This document shows, one piece after another, positions 16,094-23,911 of a DNA stretch of 64,000 bases. How positions within the stretch are numbered: position 1 is the stretch's first letter; every line of letters starts with the position of its first letter. A model generated the notes under the pieces. The model was not told the origin of the DNA and did no database searches. It worked only from the letters and a program-made list of their open reading frames with translations. The stretch is from positions 124,001 to 188,000 of the forward strand of contig NZ_JADHZD010000004.1 in NCBI RefSeq assembly GCF_020102855.1, written 5' to 3'. The stretch comes from Nocardioides lacusdianchii (GTDB lineage: Bacteria > Actinomycetota > Actinomycetes > Propionibacteriales > Nocardioidaceae). The position numbers and the translations under genes were made by a program.

Positions 16094-17032
16094 ATGGACG
16101 TCGAGGAGTACCGCGCCGCACGTCGCACCCGGCTGGTCGAGCGCGCCGTCGAGCTGGGCCTGCCTGCCGACGAGGCCGGTCTCCTGGTCGACCGGGTCAT
16201 CGAGGAGCAGCGACGAAGGATCCGTCGCGCGGAGGATCCCGACGAGGTCGTCGTACCTGCGCTGCGGGACGCGATCCTGGCCGGGCCGAGGGCCGGCAGG
16301 AGGACCACGCTGGTCGTGCTCCTGGCCCTGCTCGCCGTCGTCGTCGCAGTGCCGATCGCGTACGTCACCCGCGACGACTCGCCCGCGGTGATGCCCTCGC
16401 TCTTCGGGCTGACGACGAGCGAGGCCACCCGCGCCCTGCAGCGTGACGACATCGCGTCGCGCGTGGTGGAGGTGCCCCAGTGCAACCCCGCCGGACAGGT
16501 GCTGGGCTCCGAGCCACCCCCGGGATCGGCGGTCGGGGTGGACGAGGTGGTGACGCTCATCGCGACGTCGACGCCGGAGTGGAGGTGTCCCGACGACGCG
16601 GCCGCGCGTGAGCGTGCCTGGACGTTCCTCCGCTTCCTCGTGTCGGGGACGGCGAGCCCGGGCTTCGCGCAGGGGGTGCGGCTGTTCGTCGACGGGGAGG
16701 AGGTCACGGTGGTGGGCGGGGCAGAAGCGGCAGACACGCCCGGGTGGCAGTCGGTGGTGCGCGACCCCGTCCTGGCCTACGCGTCCCGCCCGGCAGCCAA
16801 CCCCCTCGGGCAGCCGGTGGTCTCCATCTCGTACGGCGTGCCGCCACCGACGACGTGCGGACACCCCCGGGCCACGCCGGCCGGGGCGGTCCTCCCGTCC
16901 ACGCGGGTCGTCCTGACGACCGGTGGCGAGAGCTCGACAGACGCGTGCGGGCTCACCATCGACCTGTTCGACAACGTGCTGGGCGCGATCTCCGGCGTGG
17001 CCCTCTACACGCCGCCGCGACCCGGGACCTGA
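16094..17032 (+). CDS. single-pass membrane protein with one PASTA domain
   Basis: A 312-residue protein: a charged cytoplasmic N-terminus of about 68 residues, one membrane helix at about 69-91 (TTLVVLLALLAVVVAVPIAY), then a PASTA repeat at about 98-160 (VMPSLFGLTTSEATRAL to EPPPGSAVGVDEVVTLIA), followed by an extracellular domain with four cysteines. PASTA domains bind peptidoglycan or beta-lactams in PknB-type kinases, but no kinase domain is present here. The ATG is preceded by the SD GGAG. The extracellular C-terminal domain is not recognised. Confidence 0.8.
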   Translation: MDVEEYRAARRTRLVERAVELGLPADEAGLLVDRVIEEQRRRIRRAEDPDEVVVPALRDAILAGPRAGRRTTLVVLLALLAVVVAVPIAYVTRDDSPAVMPSLFGLTTSEATRALQRDDIASRVVEVPQCNPAGQVLGSEPPPGSAVGVDEVVTLIATSTPEWRCPDDAAARERAWTFLRFLVSGTASPGFAQGVRLFVDGEEVTVVGGAEAADTPGWQSVVRDPVLAYASRPAANPLGQPVVSISYGVPPPTTCGHPRATPAGAVLPSTRVVLTTGGESSTDACGLTIDLFDNVLGAISGVALYTPPRPGT

Positions 17033-17038
17033 GGTCGT

Positions 17039-17833
17039 TCAGCCGATCGCGGGGCGGTGGAACTGCGCCGTGGCGAACGGGCCGCCGACGAACTCCGCCT
17101 CGGCCGCGTCGTCGGGACCGGGCTCGATCCGGTCGGCGAAGACCTCGGCGTCGTCCTGCGGCTCGTAGCCCAGCCGCCGCCCCGGCTCGAGGTCCCACCA
17201 GGCGCGGGTGTTGGCGCTGATGCCGTGGAGGATCGCGAAGCCGGGGGCCGGGGCGGTGAGCCCGGCCTCGACCATGCGTACGCCGTCCGGGTGCGAGAGC
17301 CACGTCGACAGCCCGCGCAGGCTGGTCGGCTCCTCCAGGAACGAGCCGATGCGGCACACCACCGCATCGATCCCGTGGCGGTCGGCGAAGAGGTGCAGCA
17401 GCGCCTCGGCCGCCACCTTCGCGACGCCGTAGTAGGTGTCGGGGCGGGGGAGGGCCTGCTCGGTGAGCTCGCCGTCCGTGCGGGGCGTGCGCCCCACCGC
17501 GTGGTTGGAGGAGGCGTAGACGATGCGCGTCACGTCGTGTGCCACCATCGCGTCGAGCAGGGCCGCGGTGGTGACGACGTGGGACGTCAGCTCGTCGGGC
17601 AGCGAGAGCTCCTCCGGCGCGCCCGCGAGGTGCACGACCGCGTCGATCCGCTCGTCGGCGAACACCGCCGCCACGGCGTCGGCGTCGGCGCAGTCGGCCT
17701 CGTGCCAGGCGAAGGGCGAGCCCTCGGGGCCGGGCACGAGGTCCAGGCCGACGATCTCGTGGCCGAGGTCGGCGAGCCCGACGGTGACGACCCGGCCCAG
17801 GCTCCCCGCCGCGCCGGCGACCAGGACGCGCAT
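17039..17833 (-). CDS. NAD-dependent uronate dehydrogenase-like epimerase/dehydratase-family protein
   Basis: A 264-residue short-chain (extended) dehydrogenase with the NAD motif GAAGSLG (7-13), Asp31 for NAD and the YxxxK pair Tyr135/Lys139 (YYGVAKVAAE). The segments ASSNHAVG and RIGSFLEEPTSLRGLSTWLS match the signature regions of bacterial uronate dehydrogenases, which oxidise glucuronate or galacturonate to aldarolactones. That match is from recalled family patterns, so the substrate is likely but unproven. Its ATG overlaps the stop of the purine nucleoside phosphorylase (TGATG), so the two are coupled although they lack an obvious shared pathway. Confidence 0.8.
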   Translation of the reverse strand: MRVLVAGAAGSLGRVVTVGLADLGHEIVGLDLVPGPEGSPFAWHEADCADADAVAAVFADERIDAVVHLAGAPEELSLPDELTSHVVTTAALLDAMVAHDVTRIVYASSNHAVGRTPRTDGELTEQALPRPDTYYGVAKVAAEALLHLFADRHGIDAVVCRIGSFLEEPTSLRGLSTWLSHPDGVRMVEAGLTAPAPGFAILHGISANTRAWWDLEPGRRLGYEPQDDAEVFADRIEPGPDDAAEAEFVGGPFATAQFHRPAIG

Positions 17834-18633
17834 CAGATCTTCGACACGACCTGGCTGAGCAGGCCGCCCATCCGGCTCGCTGCGGCCTTGCCCGCCTCGA
17901 GGACCTCCTCGTGGTTGAGCGGCTCGCCGCTCAGACCCGCGGCGAGGTTGGTGACCAGGCTGATGCCGAGGATCTCCATGCCGGCCTCGCGGGCCGCGAT
18001 CGCCTCGAGCGTGGTGCTCATGCCGACCAGCTGGCCGCCGAGGACGCCGGCCATCCGGACCTCGGCGGGCGTCTCGTAGTGCGGCCCGGGGAACTGGACG
18101 TAGACGCCCTCGTCGAGGCTCGGGTCGATCTCGCGGCACATCGCGCGCAGGCGCGGGCTGTAGAGGTCGGTGAGGTCGACGAAGTTGGCACCGACGATCG
18201 GGCTGGTCCCGGTGAGGTTGATGTGGTCGGAGATCAGCACCGGCTGGCCCGGCTGCCAGCCCTGCTTGAGCCCGCCGCACCCGTTGGTCAGCACGATGGC
18301 CGAGCAGCCGGCCGCGGCCGCCGTACGGATCGGGTGGACGACCGCGGCGACGCCCTTGCCCTCGTAGAAGTGGGTGCGCGAGAGGAAGACCAGGAGGTTG
18401 CGGTCACCCTGCTTGATGGAGCGGATCTTGCCGCTGTGGCCCGCGACGGCGGCAGCGCTGAAGCCCGGCAGGTCGGTGGTGTCGATCTCGGCGGTGGCCT
18501 CGCCGAGGGCGTCGACGGCCGGCAGCCAGCCAGAGCCCAGCACGAGGGCGATGTCGTGGCGCTCGACGCCGGTCAGCTCGGCGAGCCTCTCGGCGGCGGC
18601 AGTGGCGGCGTCGTACGGGTTCTGGTCGCTCAT
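17833..18633 (-). CDS. punA: purine nucleoside phosphorylase
   Basis: A 266-residue trimeric-type PNP that splits purine (deoxy)nucleosides with phosphate to the base and (deoxy)ribose-1-phosphate. Visible active-site pieces are VLGSGW (phosphate), SRTHFYEG, QFPGPHYETPAE (the glutamate that contacts the base), GMST and VTNLAAG. The ATG is chosen because TAGAGT lies seven bases upstream, indicating a leaderless mRNA. It heads a two-gene unit with the uronate dehydrogenase-like gene. Its deoxyribose product could feed the DeoC route at 3590 through a phosphopentomutase not found here. Confidence 0.93.
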   Translation of the reverse strand: MSDQNPYDAATAAAERLAELTGVERHDIALVLGSGWLPAVDALGEATAEIDTTDLPGFSAAAVAGHSGKIRSIKQGDRNLLVFLSRTHFYEGKGVAAVVHPIRTAAAAGCSAIVLTNGCGGLKQGWQPGQPVLISDHINLTGTSPIVGANFVDLTDLYSPRLRAMCREIDPSLDEGVYVQFPGPHYETPAEVRMAGVLGGQLVGMSTTLEAIAAREAGMEILGISLVTNLAAGLSGEPLNHEEVLEAGKAAASRMGGLLSQVVSKI

Positions 18634-18640
18634 GGGCCGC

Positions 18641-18646
18641 ACTCTA
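18641..18646 (-). promoter_or_regulatory. -10 box, leaderless start of punA
   Basis: TAGAGT on the minus strand, seven bases upstream of the ATG at 18633. Confidence 0.5.
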
Positions 18647-18670
18647 GGGCCAGCATCAGAGGTCAGGAAT

Positions 18671-19123
18671 CTAGAGCCCGGTCGAGCGGCACGCGCGCCG
18701 GCGCAGCGCCGCGACGTAGTCCTCGGGCGCACCGGCGGCGTCGGCGGCGTCGGCCAGGACGCCGAGGTAGGACGCCGACGGCAGGCCGCCCTCGTAGGCG
18801 TCGAGGACGTAGGCCCACACGACCAGCGGCCCGGTCAGCGTCTGCACCCGCACCTTGGTCTTGCGGTAGAGCCCGGTGTCGGCGGCCTCCCAGCCGTCGA
18901 GGGCGCGCTCGTCCTCGGGCGTGACGTCGTAGACGGCGACGAAGACCTGCTCGAACGGGTCCTGGACGATCGTCGACAACGCGCCGTCCCAGCCGTGCTC
19001 CTCGCCGCCGAAGGTGAGTCGCCAGCCCGCGAGCCAGCCCGTGGAGTGGAGGATCGAGTGGGGGCAGCGCTCGCCCATCCGGGCGGGATCGAGGTTCGTC
19101 CCGTAGGCGGCGTAGAGCGTCAC
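18671..19123 (-). CDS. gamma-glutamylcyclotransferase-fold (AIG2-like) protein
   Basis: A 150-residue protein with the glycine loop LYAAYGTNLD near the start (YGSNL in most members) and the candidate catalytic acid in GWEAADTGLYRK (Glu79). The fold is that of GGCT and AIG2-like enzymes, which cyclise gamma-glutamyl amines to 5-oxoproline; many bacterial members have unknown substrates. The GTG start at 19123 is seven bases from TACCCT (19131-19136), so it is probably leaderless. It is divergent from lpdA. Confidence 0.82.
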   Translation of the reverse strand: MTLYAAYGTNLDPARMGERCPHSILHSTGWLAGWRLTFGGEEHGWDGALSTIVQDPFEQVFVAVYDVTPEDERALDGWEAADTGLYRKTKVRVQTLTGPLVVWAYVLDAYEGGLPSASYLGVLADAADAAGAPEDYVAALRRRACRSTGL

Positions 19124-19130
19124 GGGCCAC

Positions 19131-19136
19131 AGGGTA
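19131..19136 (-). promoter_or_regulatory. -10 box, leaderless start of the GGCT-fold gene
   Basis: TACCCT on the minus strand, seven bases upstream of GTG 19123. Confidence 0.5.
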
Positions 19137-19179
19137 CCTAGCCCGGACGGGCGGGTGTTCCCCCCGCGGTCGGGAACAC

Positions 19180-19185
19180 TAGGCT
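19180..19185 (+). promoter_or_regulatory. -10 box, leaderless start of lpdA
   Basis: TAGGCT on the plus strand, six bases upstream of GTG 19192. A TTCCCC at 19158-19163 is a possible -35 with a 16-base spacer. Confidence 0.55.
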
Positions 19186-19191
19186 GGGGGC

Positions 19192-20592
19192 GTGACCGAC
19201 ACCCACTTCGACACCCTCGTCCTCGGCGCCGGCCCCGGTGGCTACGTCGCCGCGATCCGCGCAGCCCAGCTCGGCCAGAAGGTGGCCGTGGTGGAGGAGA
19301 AGTACTGGGGAGGTGTCTGCCTCAACGTCGGCTGCATCCCCTCCAAGGCGCTGCTGAAGAACGCCGAGCTGGCGCACACGCTCCAGCACGAGAAGGCGAA
19401 GTTCGGCATCGAGGGCGACGCCACGATGGCGTTCGGCCCCACCCACAAGCGCAGTCGCGACGTGAGCGCCGGCATCGTCAAGGGCGTCCACTTCCTGATG
19501 AAGAAGAACAAGATCACCGAGATCGACGGCTGGGGCACGCTGACCGGCCCGACCGGGATCGACGTCGAGAAGGACGGCCAGAAGACCGGCTACACCTTCG
19601 ACAACCTCATCATCGCCGCCGGCGCGACCGTGCGCCTGGTCCCCGGCGTCGAGCTCAGCGAGAACGTCGTCACCTACGAGGAGCAGATCCTCACCGACCA
19701 GCTCCCCGAGTCGATCATCATCGGCGGATCCGGCGCGATCGGCGTCGAGTTCGCCTACGTAATGGCCAACTTCGGCGTCGACGTCACGATCGTGGAGTTC
19801 CTCGACCGGATGGTGCCGACCGAGGACGCGGACATCTCCAAGGAGCTTGCCAAGCAGTACAAGAAGCTCGGCGTGAAGGTGCTGACCTCCACCGCGGTGA
19901 AGAACGTCGAGGACACCGGCTCCGGGGTCAAGGTCACCGTCGCCCCCGCAGCAGGCGGCGACGAGCAGGTGCTCGAGGCCGGCAAGTTCCTCGCGGCCTT
20001 CGGCTTCGCGCCGCGGGTGAAGGGCTACGGCCTGGAGAACACCGGCGTCAGCGTCTCCGAGCGCGGCGCGATCGAGATCGACGACTTCGGCCGCACCAAC
20101 GTCGACAACGTCTACGCCATCGGCGACTGCACCGGCAAGATGATGCTCGCCCACGTCGCCGAGGCGATGGGCATCGTGGCCGCCGAGACCATCAACGGCG
20201 CCGAGACCATGCCGGTCGCCTTCGACTTCGTCCCGCGCGCGACCTACTGCAACCCGCAGATCGCGTCCTTCGGCTACAGCGAGGCGCAGGCCAAGGACAA
20301 GGGCTACGACGTCAAGACCGCGTCGTTCCCCTTCAGCGCCAACGGCAAGGCCATGGGCCTCGGGGAGCCGATCGGCTTCGTCAAGGTCGTCGCGGACGCC
20401 GAGCACAACGAGATCATCGGTGCGCACATGATCGGCCCCAACGTGACCGAGCTGCTGCCGGTGCTGACCATGGCCCAGCAGTGGGACCTCACCGCCGACG
20501 AGGTGGCCCGCAACGTCTTCGCGCACCCGACCCTGGGTGAGGCCGTCAAGGAGGCCGTCCACGGCATCGCCGGCCACATGATCAACTTCTGA
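19192..20592 (+). CDS. lpdA: dihydrolipoyl dehydrogenase (E3)
   Basis: A 466-residue flavoprotein that reoxidises dihydrolipoamide with NAD in 2-oxoacid dehydrogenase complexes. FAD binds at [12 protein letters not shown], the redox disulfide is Cys43/Cys48 in [13 protein letters not shown], and the catalytic His-Glu pair is in [13 protein letters not shown] near the C-terminus. All catalytic parts are intact, unlike the paralogue downstream. GTG start; mRNA probably leaderless. No E1 or E2 genes are nearby. A hairpin follows the stop. Confidence 0.96.
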   Translation: MTDTHFDTLVLGAGPGGYVAAIRAAQLGQKVAVVEEKYWGGVCLNVGCIPSKALLKNAELAHTLQHEKAKFGIEGDATMAFGPTHKRSRDVSAGIVKGVHFLMKKNKITEIDGWGTLTGPTGIDVEKDGQKTGYTFDNLIIAAGATVRLVPGVELSENVVTYEEQILTDQLPESIIIGGSGAIGVEFAYVMANFGVDVTIVEFLDRMVPTEDADISKELAKQYKKLGVKVLTSTAVKNVEDTGSGVKVTVAPAAGGDEQVLEAGKFLAAFGFAPRVKGYGLENTGVSVSERGAIEIDDFGRTNVDNVYAIGDCTGKMMLAHVAEAMGIVAAETINGAETMPVAFDFVPRATYCNPQIASFGYSEAQAKDKGYDVKTASFPFSANGKAMGLGEPIGFVKVVADAEHNEIIGAHMIGPNVTELLPVLTMAQQWDLTADEVARNVFAHPTLGEAVKEAVHGIAGHMINF

Positions 20593-20597
20593 GGCCA

Positions 20598-20625
20598 GCA
20601 GGCACCGAGCTCGCGAGGTGCCTGC
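20598..20625 (+). terminator. hairpin terminator after lpdA
   Basis: GCAGGCACC (20598-20606) pairs perfectly with GGTGCCTGC (20617-20625) around a 10-base loop, starting 5 bases after the lpdA stop. There is no T-run, which is common for actinobacterial terminators. Confidence 0.65.
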
Positions 20626-20650
20626 GTCGGCCGAAGAGGTCGAGTGCCGC

Positions 20651-20673
20651 CGCGGCTGAGGAACGAAGCCGCG
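20651..20673. repeat. 7-bp hairpin in the lpdA / quinone dehydrogenase gap
   Basis: CGCGGCT (20651-20657) pairs with AGCCGCG (20667-20673). It sits within a GGAACGAAGCCGCG...TATCGAGACC segment that looks like a dispersed intergenic element; no second copy is present here. Confidence 0.4.
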
Positions 20674-20729
20674 AAGCGGTGTATCGAGACCTAGAGGCCA
20701 GCAGCCTCCAGACGAAGGAACAGACCCAC

Positions 20730-22121
20730 GTGACAGACCACATCGTCATCATCGGCGGCGGACCCGGCGGCTACGAGGCCGCGCACGTCGCGGCCCAGCT
20801 GGGCGCCGAGGTCACGGTCGTCGACACCGACGGTGTCGGTGGCTCGGCCGTGCTCACCGACTGCGTGCCGAGCAAGACGCTGATCGCCACGTCGGAGCTG
20901 ATGACCGACATGTCCGCGGCGGCCGAGCTCGGCGTCAACTTCCACGACCACCAGGGCGACGCGGCCACGACGATCTCGGTCGACCTGGCCCGGGTCAACG
21001 CCCGCGTGAAGCAGCTCGCCGCCGACCAGTCGAGCGACATCGCGGCCCGCCTCGACCGCGACGGCGTACGCGTCCTCACCGGCCGCGGTCGCCTCGGACC
21101 GGACATGACGGTCGAGGTCACCACCGACGGTGACAGCGAGACCGTGCAGGCCGACGCCATCATCCTCGCCACCGGCGCAGCGCCGCGCACGCTCCCGAGC
21201 GCGCAGCCCGACGGCGAGCGGATCCTCACCTGGGAGCAGGTCTACGACCTGACCGAGGTGCCGGAGAAGCTGATCGTCGTCGGGTCCGGCGTGACGGGCG
21301 CGGAGTTCGCGAGCGCCTACCTGTCCCTCGGCATCGACGTCACCCTGGTGAGCAGCCGCGACCGGGTGCTGCCCGGCGAGGACGCCGACGCCTCCGCCGT
21401 CCTCGAGGACGTGCTGACGCGACGCGGGATGAACGTGCTCGGCCAGTCGCGGATGCAGTCGGTGACCCGCGAGGGCGACACCGTCACCGTGACGCTCACC
21501 GATGGACGCACCGTCTCGGGCAGCCACTGCATCCTCGCGCTCGGCTCGATCCCCAACACCGCGGACCTCGGGCTCGAGGAGGCCGGCGTCGCCACCGACG
21601 AGGGTGGCTTCATCACCGTCGACCGCGTCTCGCGGACCTCGGCCCGCGGCATCTACGCCGCCGGCGACTGCACCGGCGTGCTGATGCTCGCCTCCGTCGC
21701 AGCGATGCAGGGACGGATCGCGATGTGGCACTTCCTCGGCGACGCGGTGGCCCCGCTGGACCTCAAGAAGGTCTCGTCCAACGTCTTCACCTCGCCCGAG
21801 ATCGCCACCGTCGGCTGGTCGCAGCAGGCCGTGGACGCCGGTGAGATCACCGCCGAGGTCGTCATGCTGCCCCTGGCCGGCAACGCACGGGCCAAGATGC
21901 AGGGCGTGCGGGACGGTTTCGTGAAGCTGTTCTGCCGCCCCGGGACCGGCATCGTCGTCGGGGGAGTGGTCGTCGGGCCGCGTGCCTCCGAGCTGATCCA
22001 CCCGGTGTCGATCGCGGTGTCGGAGTCGCTCACCGCCGACCAGCTGGCCCAGGCCTTCACCGTCTACCCCTCGATGAGCGGCTCGATCGCCGAGGCCGCC
22101 CGACGGCTCCACCGGGTCTGA
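20730..22121 (+). CDS. lpdA-like: NAD(P)H-quinone dehydrogenase of the LpdA (Rv3303c) type
   Basis: A 463-residue protein of the lipoamide dehydrogenase fold (VIIGGGPGGYEAA for FAD) with an altered active site. The first redox cysteine is replaced by Ala40 in GGSAVLTDCVPSK; only Cys45 remains. The C-terminal catalytic His is replaced by Tyr in TVYPSMSGSIAEA. Both changes match Mycobacterium tuberculosis Rv3303c (LpdA), which reduces quinones with NAD(P)H instead of acting on lipoamide. The GTG at 20730 has the SD GAAGGA nine bases upstream. It follows the genuine lpdA at 137 bases, after a terminator, and its end overlaps the convergent glycosylase gene by 65 bases. Confidence 0.9.
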   Translation: MTDHIVIIGGGPGGYEAAHVAAQLGAEVTVVDTDGVGGSAVLTDCVPSKTLIATSELMTDMSAAAELGVNFHDHQGDAATTISVDLARVNARVKQLAADQSSDIAARLDRDGVRVLTGRGRLGPDMTVEVTTDGDSETVQADAIILATGAAPRTLPSAQPDGERILTWEQVYDLTEVPEKLIVVGSGVTGAEFASAYLSLGIDVTLVSSRDRVLPGEDADASAVLEDVLTRRGMNVLGQSRMQSVTREGDTVTVTLTDGRTVSGSHCILALGSIPNTADLGLEEAGVATDEGGFITVDRVSRTSARGIYAAGDCTGVLMLASVAAMQGRIAMWHFLGDAVAPLDLKKVSSNVFTSPEIATVGWSQQAVDAGEITAEVVMLPLAGNARAKMQGVRDGFVKLFCRPGTGIVVGGVVVGPRASELIHPVSIAVSESLTADQLAQAFTVYPSMSGSIAEAARRLHRV

Positions 22122-22959
22122 GACCCGGTCCGGTCCGCGCCTCCGGGCCGGGCCCGGGCTGGCACGCGGGGCACCACCACGTGCGGCGGTTGGCGGCGTC
22201 GCCGGGCACCTCCGCGGTGACGCTGATCGGTCCTCCGCAGCGCCGGCAGCCGCGGCGCTGGCGCCCGGTGACCCAGTGGTCGTCGCCCCGGGCCGAGGAG
22301 CCGGTGGTCACCTGGTAGGCGCCCTCGACGGTGGCCGAGTGCCGCAGCATCGTCGCGGAGCGCTCCACCAGGCGCTCGACGTCGACGTCGCCGACCGGGG
22401 TCCACGGGCTGACGCCGGTGAGGAAGGCCAGCTCGTTGGCCCAGAGGTTGCCCAGACCGGCCATCGCGCGCTGGTCGAGCAGGGCGCTGACCAGCGGTCG
22501 CTGTGGGTCGGCGGCGAGGCGGCGTACGGCCTCGGCGGGGTCCCAGTCCTCGCGCAACGGGTCCGGGCCGAGGTGGCCGACGAGGTCGTGCTCGCGGTCG
22601 GTCGGGACCAGGTCCAGGTCGTGGAGCCGGATGCCGTGCACGGTGCGGTCGTCGTCGAGACCCAGGACCAGCCGCACGTGGGGCTGGAGCTTCGCCGGCA
22701 GCCGCTTGCCCGGCGCCAGCGTCGACCACGAGCCGTCCATCTTCAAGTGGCTGTGGAGGGTGGCCGCCGGCGACCCAGCGGTCGCGGAGAGCCGGGTCAG
22801 CAGGTGCTTGCCGTGGGTGTCGTGGCCCAGCACCTCGCGACCCGCCACGTCGCGCGTGGCCAGCCGCGGGGTGCGGAAGTCCGAGCGCACGACCGTGTGA
22901 CCGCGCAGCTGACGGTCCAGCCGGCGCGCGAGCTTCCAGACACTGTCTCCCTCGGGCAC
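22057..22959 (-). CDS. Fpg/Nei-family DNA glycosylase
   Basis: A 300-residue bifunctional base-excision glycosylase/AP lyase. The N-terminus MPEGDSVW supplies the catalytic proline (Pro2) and Glu3; the helix-two-turn-helix region holds ALLDQRAMAGLGNLWANE; the C-terminal zinc finger is CRRCGGPISV followed by WWCPACQ. The MPEGD start resembles the Nei (endonuclease VIII) branch, so oxidised pyrimidines are the likelier substrate. A Gly/Arg/Ser-rich tail of about 30 residues after the finger is encoded opposite the 3' end of the quinone dehydrogenase gene. Confidence 0.92.
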   Translation of the reverse strand: MPEGDSVWKLARRLDRQLRGHTVVRSDFRTPRLATRDVAGREVLGHDTHGKHLLTRLSATAGSPAATLHSHLKMDGSWSTLAPGKRLPAKLQPHVRLVLGLDDDRTVHGIRLHDLDLVPTDREHDLVGHLGPDPLREDWDPAEAVRRLAADPQRPLVSALLDQRAMAGLGNLWANELAFLTGVSPWTPVGDVDVERLVERSATMLRHSATVEGAYQVTTGSSARGDDHWVTGRQRRGCRRCGGPISVTAEVPGDAANRRTWWCPACQPGPGPEARTGPGLRPGGAVGRPRRSSRSSRGRR

Positions 22960-22992
22960 CCGGCCAGTGTCACAGGCGGGTGCGACACCGGG

Positions 22993-23799
22993 TCAGCCGC
23001 CGTCCCCGCCGCCCCCACCACCGCCGTCCCCGCCAGCACCGCCACCGTCACCGCCCCCGCCGATGCCGCCGTCGCCCCACCCGGAGTAGTCGTGGCCGCC
23101 GATCATCCCGCCGTCGGACCACGCGCCGGGGTCGCTCCACGCCGCCGCGATCGGCAGCTGGGGGCCGCCTGCGCGGCCGGGGAGGTCCGCGCCGGCGTAC
23201 GCCATGGTGAGGCGCTCGGCCTCGATCCGGCCCTCGGCCACGAGCTCGGCGTACCACCCGCCGGCCCAGGCGGCGTAGCGCGGCCCGGAGGCGAACCACG
23301 CGACGCGGCGGTCCCCGAGGCGGACCAGCCGGACCTCCGGCAGCCCACCTGCGGCGAGGCGCTCGGCGTCGCGGAAGCAGACGGGGACCGAGCGTGCGAC
23401 CCCGCCCGCCGGCGCCCACTCGACGTCGCGCGACGCCGGGCCGTGGGCAGGGTCGAAGAAGCACGGAGGCCTGCGGACGGGGCGTACGTCCCCGGCCTGC
23501 GCGGCCAGCACGCACGCGTGGTGGAAGCGGCCGTCGGCGAGGGTGCTGGTCACGGTGGTGACCTCCGGGGCCGACGACGCGCGCGCCAGGACGGACTTGG
23601 CACGCTCGTAGTCGTCGAGCGCGCGCTGGTAGTCGGTGCGCATCTGCTCGTCGAGCTCGGTGCCGAGGGTGTCGAGGTGCAGGCCGCCGAGCTCCTCCCC
23701 GAAGCGCGTGACGTCCTCGTCGGCAGCGCGCCGCACCAGCCGGAACGTGTCCTGCTCCGCCAGCTCCTGCTCGTGGCGCTCCCGTCGGCGACGGCCCAT
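22993..23799 (-). CDS. uncharacterised protein with Gly/Asp-rich C-terminal tail
   Basis: A 268-residue soluble protein I do not recognise. The first 75 residues are charged and helical (RRRRERHEQELAEQDTF onward), the middle is a mixed globular region with CFFDPAHG and a Trp-rich WFASGPRYAAWAGGWY segment, and the last 45 residues are Gly/Asp/Ser-rich, ending in a run of Gly and Asp. There is no signal peptide or membrane helix. The SD GGAGG precedes ATG codons at 23802 and 23799; the latter has the better spacing. It is divergent from the SpoIID-like gene. Confidence 0.65.
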   Translation of the reverse strand: MGRRRRERHEQELAEQDTFRLVRRAADEDVTRFGEELGGLHLDTLGTELDEQMRTDYQRALDDYERAKSVLARASSAPEVTTVTSTLADGRFHHACVLAAQAGDVRPVRRPPCFFDPAHGPASRDVEWAPAGGVARSVPVCFRDAERLAAGGLPEVRLVRLGDRRVAWFASGPRYAAWAGGWYAELVAEGRIEAERLTMAYAGADLPGRAGGPQLPIAAAWSDPGAWSDGGMIGGHDYSGWGDGGIGGGGDGGGAGGDGGGGGGGDGG

Positions 23800-23863
23800 C
23801 ATCCCTCCACTGTGCCACCGATCGGGTCTACGCGGACCCCTGCGAGGGTTCGCACTCCGCCTG

Positions 23864-23869
23864 TATTCT
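23864..23869 (+). promoter_or_regulatory. -10 box of the SpoIID-like gene
   Basis: TATTCT on the plus strand. A start near 23876 would leave GGGGGAG (about 23895-23901) as the SD for ATG 23912, favouring that start over ATG 23888. Confidence 0.4.
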
Positions 23870-23911
23870 CGGAGGTTCTGCTCACTGATGTCTCGGGGGA
23901 GAACCCACGCC

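Noticed and set aside
19138..20577. Minus-strand 479-codon frame opposite lpdA
   Set aside because: Antisense shadow of a complete dihydrolipoyl dehydrogenase with intact active site.
20730..22121. Second lipoamide dehydrogenase as a plain lpd duplicate
   Set aside because: Loss of one redox Cys and of the catalytic His fits the Rv3303c quinone-reducing group, not an E3 enzyme.
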